Positions 35,097 to 43,868 of a stretch of DNA of 64,000 nucleotides are shown here, one piece after another. Position 1 is the first letter of the stretch; each line of letters starts with the position of its first letter. The position numbers and the translations under genes were made by a program. Origin of the DNA: Roseateles_B sp041912595. Its GTDB lineage: Bacteria > Pseudomonadota > Gammaproteobacteria > Burkholderiales > Burkholderiaceae_C. The stretch covers positions 18,610-82,609 of the forward strand of contig JAYRMR010000022.1 of assembly GCA_041912595.1 (NCBI GenBank). The letters run 5' to 3'. Below the pieces are notes generated by a model that saw only the letters and a list, made by a program, of their open reading frames with translations, had not been told where the DNA came from and searched no databases.

Positions 35097-35812
35097 CATC
35101 GGAAAAGACAGGGCGCCGCCTGGTGCTGGACAAGGTCCACGCCTTCTACGGCAAGAGCCACGTGCTGCACGGCGTGGACCTGGTCGTGCAGCCCGGCGAG
35201 ATCGTCGCGCTGCTGGGCCGCAACGGCTCGGGGCGCTCGACCACGGCCAAGACCATCATGGGCCTGGTGGACGGCACGGGCTCGGTGCGCTTCGGCGAGC
35301 AGGAACTGCTGGGGCGCAAGGCCTTCGAGATTGCCCATGCGGGCATCGGCTACGTGCCCGAGAACCGCGACATCTTCCCCAAGCTGACGGTGCACCAGAA
35401 CCTGCTCCTCGGCCAGAAGCGCGGGGCCCGGAACCCGCGCTGGGGCTTCGAGGACATGTACCGCATGTTCCCCCGGCTCCTGGAACGCCAGCACACCGAG
35501 GCCGGCGTGCTGTCGGGCGGCGAGCAGCAGATGCTGACGCTGTGCCGCACGCTGATGGGCGACCCGGACCTGATCCTCATCGACGAGCCGACCGAGGGCC
35601 TGGCGCCGATGATCGTCGAGCTGGTGGCGCAGTACCTGCAGGAGCTCAAGCGCCGCGGCATCGCCGTGCTGCTGATCGAGCAGAAGCTGGCCATCGCCCT
35701 GGACATCGCCGAGCGCTGCTACGTCATGGGCCACGGGCGCATGGTCTTCGAGGGCACGCCCGCCGATCTGCGGGCCAACGCCTACATCCGCAAGGAGTGG
35801 CTCGAGGTCTAG
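35093..35812 (+). CDS. livF: Liv-type ABC transporter ATPase (LivF), Walker A lysine replaced by arginine
   Basis: The 239-residue ATPase has LivF features: GYVPENRDIFPKLTVHQNL, signature LSGGEQQMLTLCRTLM, Walker B LILIDEPTEGLAP and the LivF end. Its Walker A is GRNGSGRST, so the canonical nucleotide-binding lysine is Arg48; the codon is CGC, a clear replacement. Some LivF-like groups tolerate arginine here, so this may be a lineage trait rather than a dead enzyme. It closes the cassette; a 217-base spacer follows with no terminator I can recognise. Confidence 0.92.
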   Translation: MTSEKTGRRLVLDKVHAFYGKSHVLHGVDLVVQPGEIVALLGRNGSGRSTTAKTIMGLVDGTGSVRFGEQELLGRKAFEIAHAGIGYVPENRDIFPKLTVHQNLLLGQKRGARNPRWGFEDMYRMFPRLLERQHTEAGVLSGGEQQMLTLCRTLMGDPDLILIDEPTEGLAPMIVELVAQYLQELKRRGIAVLLIEQKLAIALDIAERCYVMGHGRMVFEGTPADLRANAYIRKEWLEV

Positions 35813-35978
35813 CTGGAGGTCCAGCGCCTGCCGGCGCCTGCGTGCGGGATTGCGGCTTTCCCACCACAGCCGGGGCGTGAGGAATCGGCGCCATCCCCTG
35901 CCTGAAGGGGCCAGGTCTTGCTTGCCCCTACCTTGAGGATGGTCTCGCCAGACGGCCGGCGTTACATTGTTTCCAGCC

Positions 35979-36003
35979 CGGTGAGGCAGCCCCTCGCCGG
36001 GGC
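35979..36003 (+). promoter_or_regulatory. Hairpin upstream of the small membrane-protein gene
   Basis: CCCGGTGAGG and CCTCGCCGGG form a 10-bp stem with one G.U pair and loop CAGCC, 27 bases before the start at 36030. No T-run follows. It could be an operator or leader stem; the rest of the 35813-36029 spacer shows nothing clear. Confidence 0.35.
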
Positions 36004-36029
36004 CTCCGTTCACCACCGGCGCAGGGGGA

Positions 36030-36392
36030 ATGATGGAGAACGCAACGATGTCGATGCTGATGGGTGCCCTGGGCGGTCTGCTGCTCGGGCTTGTGGGGGC
36101 CGGCCTGTGGGCCTGGCAGGGCCAGAAGGCGCTGAAACAGCGCCTCGCCCAGATGGACGCCACGCGCCAGCAGCTCTCCCAGCAGAACACCGCGGCCCGC
36201 CGCCAGATCGAGCAGCTGCAGAAGGAGCTCTCCGGCATGCGCCTGGCCGACGAGCGCGCCCATCACCGCGTCGTGCACCACGAGCCCCTGCCCGACACCG
36301 GCGACAGCGTCACACCCGAGCTGCTGCCCGAGGACGAGCCCGAGCGCCCCAACGACGGCTTCGCACCCACCCAGCTGCTCAACCGCGGCTGA
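36030..36392 (+). CDS. Small membrane-anchored coiled-coil protein
   Basis: The 120-residue protein has one N-terminal membrane helix (MSMLMGALGGLLLGLVGAGLWAWQG), a Gln-rich coiled-coil stretch (about residues 35-72: LKQRLAQMDATRQQLSQQ, RRQIEQLQKEL) and an acidic, Pro-rich tail (TPELLPEDEPERPND). This resembles the layout of YhcB/ZapG-like envelope-division proteins, but I see no diagnostic motif, so the product is left as unknown. A GGGGGA site precedes the ATG at 36030. It is probably a single-gene unit between the Liv cassette and the beta-oxidation operon. Confidence 0.65.
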   Translation: MMENATMSMLMGALGGLLLGLVGAGLWAWQGQKALKQRLAQMDATRQQLSQQNTAARRQIEQLQKELSGMRLADERAHHRVVHHEPLPDTGDSVTPELLPEDEPERPNDGFAPTQLLNRG

Positions 36393-36724
36393 CACCGCCG
36401 GGCCGGGAGGCCCCGCGTGGCCCCCCGTGACTCCGCATGGCCGTGCGTGCCCACTGGCACGCCGGTCCCCTTCGACAGGGGCAGGGCCGCTTCGTCACAC
36501 CGCCGCGGCGCCACTCGCCGTACCATCGAGCCGCCTCGTCGCCTGATCCCGCCTGATGCCCCCTGTGCGCGCCTCGCTCAGGGTTCTCCCCGGTCTGTCG
36601 CCGCTGGGACAGGATCAGCGCCCGGGGCCTGCCTAGAATCGAACGATCGTTCTATTTCTGCGGCGCGCATGACTCGCATGACGGTCGCCGCAGCCCTCCA
36701 CTGCACAAGGAAGGAAGCCCGCCC
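36393..36724 (+). promoter_or_regulatory. Spacer with the beta-oxidation operon promoter and TetR-type operator
   Basis: No gene is seen. A GCGTGCC/GGCACGC hairpin lies at 36445-36462. The important element is GAACGATCGTTC at 36641-36652, a perfect 12-bp palindrome just after TAGAAT (36634-36639), a good -10 hexamer; the operator would cover the start site and block transcription when bound. The same core with one change occurs at 48576-48587. An AAGGAAGG site precedes the next start codon. Confidence 0.7.
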
Positions 36725-38833
36725 ATGAGTGCCAGCTACGAGGTCCACGGCGCCGTTGCCGTGATCACCCTGAACAACCCGCCGGTCAACGGTCTGGGCT
36801 ATGCCACGCGCAAGGCGGTGGCCGAAGGCATCGACCAGGCGGAGGCGGACGCCGCCATCAAGGCCGTGGTCATCACCGGCGCCGGCAAGGCCTTCTCGGG
36901 CGGCGCCGACATCCGCGAGTTCGGCAGCCCCAAGGCGCTGGCCGAGCCCAATCTGCATTCGCTGATCGCCAAGGTCGAGGCCTGCAGCAAGCCGGTGATC
37001 GCGGCCATCCACACCGTCTGCATGGGCGGCGGGCTGGAACTCTCGCTGGGCTGCCACTACCGCGTCGCCGCACCGGGCGCCAAGATCGCGCTGCCCGAGG
37101 TCAAGATCGGCCTGCTGCCCGGCGCCGGCGGCACGCAGCGGCTGCCGCGCGCGCTGGGCGTCGAGCCGGCGCTGAACATGATCGTCAGCGGCGAGGCCGT
37201 CGAGAGCCAGCTGCTGGCGATGGTCCCCGGCCAGAAGCTCTTCGACAAGATCACCGGCAGCGACGTGCTGGGCGATGCCCTCGCGTTCGCCGAGACCGTC
37301 ATCGCGAAGCACGCCGACGGCAGCCCGCTGCCCCGCGTGCGTGACCTCAAGGCCCGCCACGCCGAGCCCGACGCCTACTTCCAGTTCGCCCGCAACATGG
37401 TGGCGGCGCAGGCCAAGCACTTCCCCGCGCCGCTGCGCTGCCTGGAGGCCGTGGCCGCCTCGGTCTACAAGCCCTTCGACGAAGGCATCAAGGCCGAGCG
37501 CGAAGGCTTCCTCGCGCTCATGATGACGCCGGAGTCCAAGGCCCTGCGCCACGCCTTCTTCGCCGAGCGCGCCACCAGCAAGATCCCCGACGTGCCCGAG
37601 GACACGCCCAAGCGCGACATCAGGAAGGTCGCGGTCATCGGTGCCGGCACCATGGGCGGCGGCATCAGCATGAACTTCCTGAATGCCGGCATCCCGGTGG
37701 TCATCCTCGAGATGAAGCAGGACGCGCTGGACCGTGGCCTCGCCACGATCCGCAAGAACTACGAGGCCCAGGTCAAGAAGGGCAAGCTCAAGGAAGAGAA
37801 GTACCAGCAGCGCATGGCCCTGCTGAGCAGCACGCTGAGCTACGCCGACATCGGCGACGCGGACCTGGTGATCGAGGCCGTCTTCGAGGACATCGGCGTC
37901 AAGCAGCAGGTCTTCGAGCAGCTCGACGCCGTGATGAAGCCCGGCGCAATCCTCGCGTCCAACACCTCGACGCTGGACGTCAACCGCATCGCCGCCTTCA
38001 CGAAGCGCCCCGAGGACGTCATCGGCATGCACTTCTTCAGCCCGGCCAATGTGATGAAGCTGCTGGAGGTCGTGCGCGGGGCGAAGACGGCCAAGGACGT
38101 GCTCGCCACCGTGATGGCCCTGGGCAAGACCATCCGCAAGACCTGCGTGGTTTCGGGCGTGTGCGACGGCTTCATCGGCAACCGCATGATCGAGCAGTAC
38201 AGCCGCCAGGCCGGCTTCCTGCTGGAGGAGGGCTGCACGCCGCAGCAGGTGGACAAGGCCGTCGAGAAGTTCGGCTTCGCGATGGGTCCCTTCCGCATGG
38301 GCGACCTCGCCGGCAACGATGTGGGCTGGTACATCCGCAAGCGCCGCTACCAGGAGAAGCCGCACCTGCGCTACTCGAAGACGGCGGACCTGCTGTGCGA
38401 GATGGGCCGCTTCGGCCAGAAGACCGGCGCCGGCTGGTACGACTACGCTGCGGGCAAGCGCGACGCGATTCCCTCGCCGGTCGTCGTGGAGATGATCGAG
38501 CAGCACCGCGCCGCGCAGGGCATCACGCCGCGCAAGATCAGCGACGAGGAGATCGTCCATCGCCTCGTGTTCTCGCTCGTCAACGAGGCCGCGCACATCC
38601 TGGAGGAGGGCATCGCCCTGCGCGCCTCCGACATCGACATGGTCTACCTCACCGGCTACGGCTTCCCGCTGTGGCGCGGCGGCCCCATGTGCTATGCCGA
38701 CACCGTCGGCCTCTACAACGTGGTCGAGGCCATGAAGCGCTTCGCCCGCAACCCGCTCGACGATGCCAGCTTCTGGCAGCCCGCGCCGCTGATCCAGCGC
38801 CTCGTGGCCGAAGGCAAGTCATTCACGGAATGA
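36725..38833 (+). CDS. Bifunctional enoyl-CoA hydratase / 3-hydroxyacyl-CoA dehydrogenase
   Basis: The 702-residue protein carries an N-terminal crotonase domain (about residues 1-200; NPPVNGLGYATR, SGGADIREF, GGGLELSLGCHYRV, LPEVKIGLLPGAGGTQRLPR) and a C-terminal NAD-dependent 3-hydroxyacyl-CoA dehydrogenase (AVIGAGTMGGGISMNFLNAG, ASNTSTLDVN, GMHFFSPANVMKLLEVV, and a late helical domain). It catalyses the second and third steps of beta-oxidation. The order matches the FadJ or peroxisomal bifunctional type. It is the first gene of the fatty-acid operon and sits directly behind a TetR-type operator. Confidence 0.93.
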   Translation: MSASYEVHGAVAVITLNNPPVNGLGYATRKAVAEGIDQAEADAAIKAVVITGAGKAFSGGADIREFGSPKALAEPNLHSLIAKVEACSKPVIAAIHTVCMGGGLELSLGCHYRVAAPGAKIALPEVKIGLLPGAGGTQRLPRALGVEPALNMIVSGEAVESQLLAMVPGQKLFDKITGSDVLGDALAFAETVIAKHADGSPLPRVRDLKARHAEPDAYFQFARNMVAAQAKHFPAPLRCLEAVAASVYKPFDEGIKAEREGFLALMMTPESKALRHAFFAERATSKIPDVPEDTPKRDIRKVAVIGAGTMGGGISMNFLNAGIPVVILEMKQDALDRGLATIRKNYEAQVKKGKLKEEKYQQRMALLSSTLSYADIGDADLVIEAVFEDIGVKQQVFEQLDAVMKPGAILASNTSTLDVNRIAAFTKRPEDVIGMHFFSPANVMKLLEVVRGAKTAKDVLATVMALGKTIRKTCVVSGVCDGFIGNRMIEQYSRQAGFLLEEGCTPQQVDKAVEKFGFAMGPFRMGDLAGNDVGWYIRKRRYQEKPHLRYSKTADLLCEMGRFGQKTGAGWYDYAAGKRDAIPSPVVVEMIEQHRAAQGITPRKISDEEIVHRLVFSLVNEAAHILEEGIALRASDIDMVYLTGYGFPLWRGGPMCYADTVGLYNVVEAMKRFARNPLDDASFWQPAPLIQRLVAEGKSFTE

Positions 38834-38903
38834 TCCACCCCCTGCTGGCTTCGCCAGCCCCCTCGAGGGGTGCACCCGCAGGCCCGGCCGAGCCGGATCC
38901 TCG
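38831..38903. repeat. Intergenic hairpin repeat (second copy)
   Basis: Directly after the stop codon the sequence has GCTGGC-TTC-GCCAGC, then CCCCCTCGAGGGG, then CCGGC-cga-GCCGG-ATCC. The same three-part order occurs after phaB (CCGGC-TTC-GCCGG, CCCCCCAGGGGG, CCGGC-aaa-GCCGG-ATCC). The first stem differs by a C-G to T-A swap on both sides, so pairing is kept. Confidence 0.65.
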
Positions 38904-38968
38904 GGCGTCACTGGGATTGAGTTGAGGTTTGCGGCGAGCTGGTCTCGCCTCATCGCGGAGAGTTTTGT

Positions 38969-40144
38969 ATGAGCCAAGCACTGATTGTTTCCACCGCCCG
39001 TACCCCGCTCAGCAAGAGCTGGAAGGGCGCCTTCAACATGACCCACGGCGCCACGCTGGGCGGCCATGTGGTCCGGGCCGCCGTCGAGCGCGCGGGCGTC
39101 ACGCCCGATGACATCGAGGACGTGCTGATGGGCTGCGCCTTCCCCGAGGGCGGCACGGGCAACAACATCGCGCGACAGATCGCGCTTCGCGCCGGCCTGC
39201 CGGTCAGCGTTGCCGGCCTGACCGTCAACCGCTTCTGCTCCAGCGGCCTGCAGACCATCGCCATGGCCGCGCAGCGCATCATCGCCGGCGAGGGCGATGT
39301 CTACGTGGCCGGCGGCGTGGAGAGCATCTCCTGCGTGCAGCAGGAAATGAACAAGCACATGATCACGGAGAGCTGGCTGCTGAAGCACAAGCCCGAGATC
39401 TACTGGACCATGCTGCAGACCGCCGAGAACGTGGCCAAGCGCTACGGCATCTCCCGCGAGCGCATGGACCAGTACGGCGCGGGCAGCCAGCAGAAGGCCT
39501 GCGCGGCCCAGGCGGCGGGGCTCTTCGCCGAGGAGATCGCGCCCATCACCGTCACCGCGGGCGTCGTGGACAAGCTCCAGGGCCTCGTGACGCGGGAAGT
39601 CAGTGTCAGTGTCGACGAAGGCCTGCGCGAGGGCACGACCTACGAGGGCATCAAGGACCTGCGCAGCGCGATGCCCGGCGGCGTGGTGAGCGCCGGCAAT
39701 GCCAGCCAGTTCTCCGACGGCGCGGGCGCCTGCGTGCTGGCCAGCGAGGCCTACGCGCAGCGGCACGGCCTGGAACCGCTGGGCCGCTTCCTCGGCTTCG
39801 CCATCGCCGGCTGCGAGCCCGATGAAATGGGCATCGGGCCCGTGTTCGCGATCCCCAAGGTGCTCAAGCGCCTGGGCCTGACGGTGCAGGACATCGACCT
39901 GTGGGAGCTCAACGAGGCCTTTGCCGTGCAGGTGCTCTACTGCGCCGACACGCTGGGCATCCCCATGGACCGCCTCAACGTCAATGGCGGCGCCATCGCG
40001 GTGGGGCATCCCTACGGCATGTCGGGCCAGCGCCTGACGGGCCACGCCCTGATCGAAGGCCGCCGTCGCGGCGCCAAGCGCGTGTGCGTGACGATGTGCA
40101 TCGGCGGGGGCATGGGCGCCGCAGGCGTCTTCGAGGTGCTCTGA
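38969..40144 (+). CDS. Acetyl-CoA C-acyltransferase (catabolic-type thiolase)
   Basis: The 391-residue thiolase cleaves 3-ketoacyl-CoA, the last step of beta-oxidation. The nucleophile Cys lies in VNRFCSSGLQTIA, and the second-site His and Cys are in VGHPYGMSG and TMCIGGGMGAAG; NEAFAVQ is present. VNRFCSSG is the degradative-type signature, in contrast to the NKVCGSGLK of phaA. An in-frame ATG follows CGCGGAGAG. It is 135 bases downstream of the bifunctional enzyme gene, with the intergenic repeat between, so the repeat lies within the presumed operon transcript. Confidence 0.93.
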   Translation: MSQALIVSTARTPLSKSWKGAFNMTHGATLGGHVVRAAVERAGVTPDDIEDVLMGCAFPEGGTGNNIARQIALRAGLPVSVAGLTVNRFCSSGLQTIAMAAQRIIAGEGDVYVAGGVESISCVQQEMNKHMITESWLLKHKPEIYWTMLQTAENVAKRYGISRERMDQYGAGSQQKACAAQAAGLFAEEIAPITVTAGVVDKLQGLVTREVSVSVDEGLREGTTYEGIKDLRSAMPGGVVSAGNASQFSDGAGACVLASEAYAQRHGLEPLGRFLGFAIAGCEPDEMGIGPVFAIPKVLKRLGLTVQDIDLWELNEAFAVQVLYCADTLGIPMDRLNVNGGAIAVGHPYGMSGQRLTGHALIEGRRRGAKRVCVTMCIGGGMGAAGVFEVL

Positions 40145-40209
40145 CGTCTCGCCCGGGCGCCGCCCTGCCGGCGCTGCCCTTTTCTGGATGTCATCCGCCC
40201 GGAGCTGTC

Positions 40210-40626
40210 ATGGAACTGGACCTCGCCACGCTGCAGGGCTTCATCGCCCGTTCCCCCTTCATGGTCGAGCTGGGCGTGCAGGCCGTGGCCGTCGAGGCCG
40301 GGCGCGTGCGCACGCGCCTCGTGATCCGCGAGGGCCTGCGCCAGCACACGGGGCTTGTGCACGCCGGCGTGCTGGCCTCGCTGGCCGACCACAGCATGGG
40401 CTCCGCGGCGCAGACCCTGGCCCCCGAGGGGCAGTGGGTGCTGACCGCCGAGCTCAAGACCAGCCTGCTGCGCGGCGCCCGCGGCCAGTTTCTGGAGTGC
40501 GAGGCCTGGGTGATCAAGGCGGGGCGCATGCTCAGCTTCACCGAGGCCGAGGTCCATGCCGTGGACGGCGACACCCGCACCCTGGTGATGAAAGCCTCGG
40601 CCACCATGGCCCTGACGCCCGCCTGA
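40210..40626 (+). CDS. PaaI-family hotdog thioesterase (first)
   Basis: The 138-residue protein shows the PaaI/YdiI hotdog fold: the stretch RQHTGLVHAGVLASLADHSMGSAA contains the active-site H-x-G-V-x(3)-L-x-D-x(3)-G pattern, given in parts HAGVLASLAD and HSMGSAA. It should hydrolyse an acyl-CoA or phenylacetyl-type CoA ester to free CoA. The ATG at 40210 is 65 bases after the thiolase stop. A second PaaI-type thioesterase lies in the same gene set at 43344, which suggests different chain-length or end-product preferences. Confidence 0.85.
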   Translation: MELDLATLQGFIARSPFMVELGVQAVAVEAGRVRTRLVIREGLRQHTGLVHAGVLASLADHSMGSAAQTLAPEGQWVLTAELKTSLLRGARGQFLECEAWVIKAGRMLSFTEAEVHAVDGDTRTLVMKASATMALTPA

Positions 40627-40657
40627 GCGCGGGCCCCTTCGACTGCCGGAGATCGCC

Positions 40658-42478
40658 ATGCGCGACACCCTCGACTTCCTGCTCTACGACTGGCTCCAGA
40701 CCGAGACGCTGAGCCAGCGCGAGCGCTTTGCCGACCACAGCCGCGAGACCTTCGACGCCGTGCTGGACACCTGCGAGCGCATCGCCCGCGAGCAGTTCGC
40801 GCCCGTCAACCGGCTCCTCGACACCCAGGAGCCGCATTTCGATGGCGAGCGCGTGCACCTGCCCGAGGCCACGCGGGAAGCGCTCGACGCCTACGTCGCC
40901 TCCGGCATGCTCAGCGCGGCGCAGGACTACGCGCACGGCGGCATGCAGCTGCCCTGCACGGTGGAGATGGCGGCCAACGCCTTCTTCAGCAAGGCCTGCA
41001 TCGCCCTGGGCGGCTACGCCATGCTCACCAACGGCAATGCCAATCTGCTGATGGCGCACGGCACCGAGCGGCAGCGCGAGGTCTTCGCGGCGAACGAGTT
41101 CGCGGGGCGCTGGTTCGGCACGATGTGCCTGTCGGAGCCGCAGGCGGGGTCCTCGCTGTCCGACGTGGCGACGCGCGCCGAGCCCGATGGTGCGGACTTC
41201 GAGGCCGACGCGCTCGGGCCGCGCTACCGCCTGCGGGGGAACAAGATGTGGATCTCGGGCGGCGAGCACGAGCTGCGCGAGAACATCATCCATCTCGTGC
41301 TGGCCAAGATCCCCGGCCCCGATGGCAAGCTGCCGCCCGGCGTGCGGGGCATCTCGCTGTTCATCGTGCCCAAGTGGATGGTCGGCGCGGACGGGCAGCT
41401 CACCGGCGAGCGCAACGACGTCGTGCTCGCCGGCCTGAACCACAAGCTGGGCTATCGCGGCACGACGAACTGCCTGCTGAACTTCGGCGAGGGACGGCAC
41501 CGGCCGCAGGGGCAGGGCGGGGCCATCGGCTATCGCGTCGGCGCGCCGGGCGAGGGGCTCAAGGCCATGTTCCACATGATGAACGAGGCCCGCATCGGTG
41601 TGGGCCTGGGCGCCACCATGCTCGGCTATGCGGGCTACGAGGCCAGCCTGGCCTATGCGCGCCAGCGGCCGCAGGGCCGGCCCATGACGGCGGCGGGCAA
41701 GGACGCCGCCGCGCCGCAGCGGCCCATCGTCGAGCATGCCGACGTCCGGCGCATGCTGCTCGCGCAGAAGAGCTATGTGGAAGGCGCGCTGGCGCTGGAG
41801 CTGTTCTGCGCCCGCCTGGTCGACGAGCAGCACACGGCCGGCGCCGAGGCCGCGGGTCGTGCGCGCCTGCTGCTGGAGGTGCTCATCCCCATCGCCAAGA
41901 GCTGGCCGAGCGAGTGGTGCCTGGAGGCCAACTCGCTGGCGATCCAGGTGCTGGGCGGCTACGGCTACACGCGCGACTTCCCGGTGGAGCAGTACTGGCG
42001 CGACAACCGCCTGAACATGATCCACGAGGGCACGCACGGCATCCAGGCGCTGGACCTGCTGGGCCGCAAGGTGGTGATGGAAGGCGGCGCGGCGCTGATG
42101 GCGCTGGCGCAGCGCATCAACGAGACGATCACGGCGGCCGGCCAGGTGCCAGGTCTTGCCGAGGCGGCGAACCAGCTCGCGCAGGCGCTGGCGCAGGTCG
42201 GTGCCGCCACCAAGGCCGCCTGGGCCACGGGCGAGCCCGAGGCCGCGCTGGCCAATGCCACGCCCTATCTGCAGGCCTTCGGCCACACCGTGCTGGCGTG
42301 GATCTGGCTGGACGTGGTGCTGGCGCTCGTGGCCGACGACGGCAGCGACTTCGCGCAGGGCAAGCGTGCCGCGCAGCGCTACTTCTTCGCCTACGAGCTG
42401 CCCCGCATCAGCGCCTGGCTGGCCGTGGTGCAGCGGCGCGAAGCGCTGTGCCGCGAGATGCACGACGCCTGGTTCTGA
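40658..42478 (+). CDS. Acyl-CoA dehydrogenase (long form with C-terminal extension)
   Basis: The 606-residue flavoenzyme oxidises an acyl-CoA to the enoyl-CoA. Signatures are CLSEPQAGSSLSDVATRA (FAD and substrate site), GNKMWISGGEHEL, VGLGATMLGYAGYEASLAYA, QVLGGYGYTRDFPVEQYWRD and HEGTHGIQALDLLGRK, where Glu of HEGT is the catalytic base. A C-terminal domain of about 130 residues, absent from short-chain dehydrogenases, matches the 600-residue branch that includes DmdC-like enzymes. The preferred substrate is not clear. It is followed by an SDR gene after 34 bases. Confidence 0.92.
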   Translation: MRDTLDFLLYDWLQTETLSQRERFADHSRETFDAVLDTCERIAREQFAPVNRLLDTQEPHFDGERVHLPEATREALDAYVASGMLSAAQDYAHGGMQLPCTVEMAANAFFSKACIALGGYAMLTNGNANLLMAHGTERQREVFAANEFAGRWFGTMCLSEPQAGSSLSDVATRAEPDGADFEADALGPRYRLRGNKMWISGGEHELRENIIHLVLAKIPGPDGKLPPGVRGISLFIVPKWMVGADGQLTGERNDVVLAGLNHKLGYRGTTNCLLNFGEGRHRPQGQGGAIGYRVGAPGEGLKAMFHMMNEARIGVGLGATMLGYAGYEASLAYARQRPQGRPMTAAGKDAAAPQRPIVEHADVRRMLLAQKSYVEGALALELFCARLVDEQHTAGAEAAGRARLLLEVLIPIAKSWPSEWCLEANSLAIQVLGGYGYTRDFPVEQYWRDNRLNMIHEGTHGIQALDLLGRKVVMEGGAALMALAQRINETITAAGQVPGLAEAANQLAQALAQVGAATKAAWATGEPEAALANATPYLQAFGHTVLAWIWLDVVLALVADDGSDFAQGKRAAQRYFFAYELPRISAWLAVVQRREALCREMHDAWF

Positions 42479-42512
42479 CGCCACCCCATTCGAGACTTCA
42501 AGGAGACATGCC

Positions 42513-43304
42513 ATGAGCACCAAGGTGCAGGACCTGTTCGACCTCAGCGGCCAGGTGGCCCTGGTCACCGGTGGATCGCGCGGCCTCGGCCTGCAGATCG
42601 CCGAAAGCCTGGGCGAGGCCGGCGCGAAGATCATGCTCAGCTCGCGCAAGGCCAAGGACCTGGAGGAGGCCGTGGCCCACCTGCAGGCCCGCGGCATCGA
42701 TGCCCGCTGGATCGCCGCGGACGCCGCCGACGAGACGCAGGCTCGCGGCATCGTCGAGCAGACGATGGAGCGCCTCGGCCAGATCGACATCCTCGTGAAC
42801 AACGCCGGCGCCACCTGGGGCGCCCCGGCCGAGGAGCATCCGCTGGAGGCCTGGGACAAGGTGATGGACCTCAACATCCGCAGCCTCTTCGTGATGAGCC
42901 AGGCGGTGGCCCAGGCCAGCATGATTCCGCGCCGCAGCGGCCGCATCATCAACGTGGCCTCCATCGCCGGCCTGGGCGGGAATCCGTCGATGATGAAGAC
43001 GATCGCCTACAACACCAGCAAGGGCGCCGCCGTGAACTTCACGCGGGCGCTGGCGGGCGAGTGGGGCCGCTACGGCATCACCGTCAACGCGCTGGCGCCG
43101 GGCTTCTTCCCCAGCAAGATGACGCAGGGCCTGCTGGCCGCGGTGGGCGAGGACAAGCTCGCCGAGGCCGCCCCGCTGCGCCGTCTGGGCGACGACGAGG
43201 ACCTCAAGGGCGCGGCGCTGCTGTTCGCGTCGAAGGCGGGCAAGCACATCACCGGCCAGGTGCTGGCGGTGGACGGCGGCGTGTCGGCCATCCACGGCGC
43301 CTGA
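42513..43304 (+). CDS. SDR-family oxidoreductase
   Basis: The 263-residue enzyme has the classical SDR motifs: cofactor loop TGGSRGLGLQ, NNAGATWG, catalytic Ser in NVASIAGLGG and the AYNTSKGAA Tyr-x3-Lys pair, then the family end GQVLAVDGG. It may act on a 3-hydroxyacyl or 3-ketoacyl intermediate, given its place between the acyl-CoA dehydrogenase and a thioesterase. The AAGGAG site at 42499 and an ATG at 42513 set the start; an ATG at 42508 is out of frame. Confidence 0.9.
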   Translation: MSTKVQDLFDLSGQVALVTGGSRGLGLQIAESLGEAGAKIMLSSRKAKDLEEAVAHLQARGIDARWIAADAADETQARGIVEQTMERLGQIDILVNNAGATWGAPAEEHPLEAWDKVMDLNIRSLFVMSQAVAQASMIPRRSGRIINVASIAGLGGNPSMMKTIAYNTSKGAAVNFTRALAGEWGRYGITVNALAPGFFPSKMTQGLLAAVGEDKLAEAAPLRRLGDDEDLKGAALLFASKAGKHITGQVLAVDGGVSAIHGA

Positions 43305-43343
43305 CGCGACGGGCCCCGCGCACGGCACCGCTAGACTCGCGAC

Positions 43344-43805
43344 ATGAAACGCACGCCACCGCTGTCCTTCCCCGTCCGCATCCCCTTCGTCGAGCAGCTC
43401 GGCTTCGAGCTGCACAGCCTGGGCGACGGCCGGGCGGAGCTGCGCGTGGACATCCGCGAGAGCCATCTCAATTCCTGGGAGGTCGCCCACGGCGGCGTGC
43501 TGATGAGCCTGCTCGATGTCGCCATGGCGCATGCCGCGCGCAGCATCCACCTGCACCAGGAGGGCATGGGGCCCGGCGTCGTCACCATCGAGATGAAGAC
43601 CAGCTTCATGCGTCCCGCCGAGGGCGAGCTGCGGGCGGTGGGCGAGCTGCTGCACCACACCGCCACGATGGCGTTCTGCGAGGGCCGTGTGCTGGGCGAG
43701 GACGGCCGGCTCTGCGCCCACGCCACGGCCACGTTCAAGTACCTGCGCGCGCTGCCGGGCCAGGGGCGGCAGCTGAAGGCGCTGCAGCGGCGCGAGGCGG
43801 AGTGA
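43344..43805 (+). CDS. PaaI-family hotdog thioesterase (second)
   Basis: The 153-residue protein has the hotdog active-site region NSWEVAHGGVLMSLLDVAMAHAA, matching the PaaI pattern with HGGVLMSLLD, and a basic C-terminus. It shares the fold but little sequence with the thioesterase at 40210. As the final gene of the beta-oxidation set, it may clear dead-end acyl-CoA. It ends 63 bases before the convergent binding-protein gene; that spacer holds a short GGCGGCAAC tandem repeat. Confidence 0.85.
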   Translation: MKRTPPLSFPVRIPFVEQLGFELHSLGDGRAELRVDIRESHLNSWEVAHGGVLMSLLDVAMAHAARSIHLHQEGMGPGVVTIEMKTSFMRPAEGELRAVGELLHHTATMAFCEGRVLGEDGRLCAHATATFKYLRALPGQGRQLKALQRREAE

Positions 43806-43868
43806 GCGCCGCGCGGCGGCCCGTGGCCTGATCGGCGGCAACGGCGGCAACGGCGGCAGCGGTGGGGC

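Noticed and set aside
36663..36728. Short frame MTRMTVAAALHC before the beta-oxidation operon
   Set aside because: Weak ribosome site, no conserved feature and overlap with the next gene's leader; nothing supports translation.
43834..43863. GGCGGCAAC tandem repeat between the thioesterase and binding-protein genes
   Set aside because: Only about three units with changes, in a short convergent spacer; no evidence of function.
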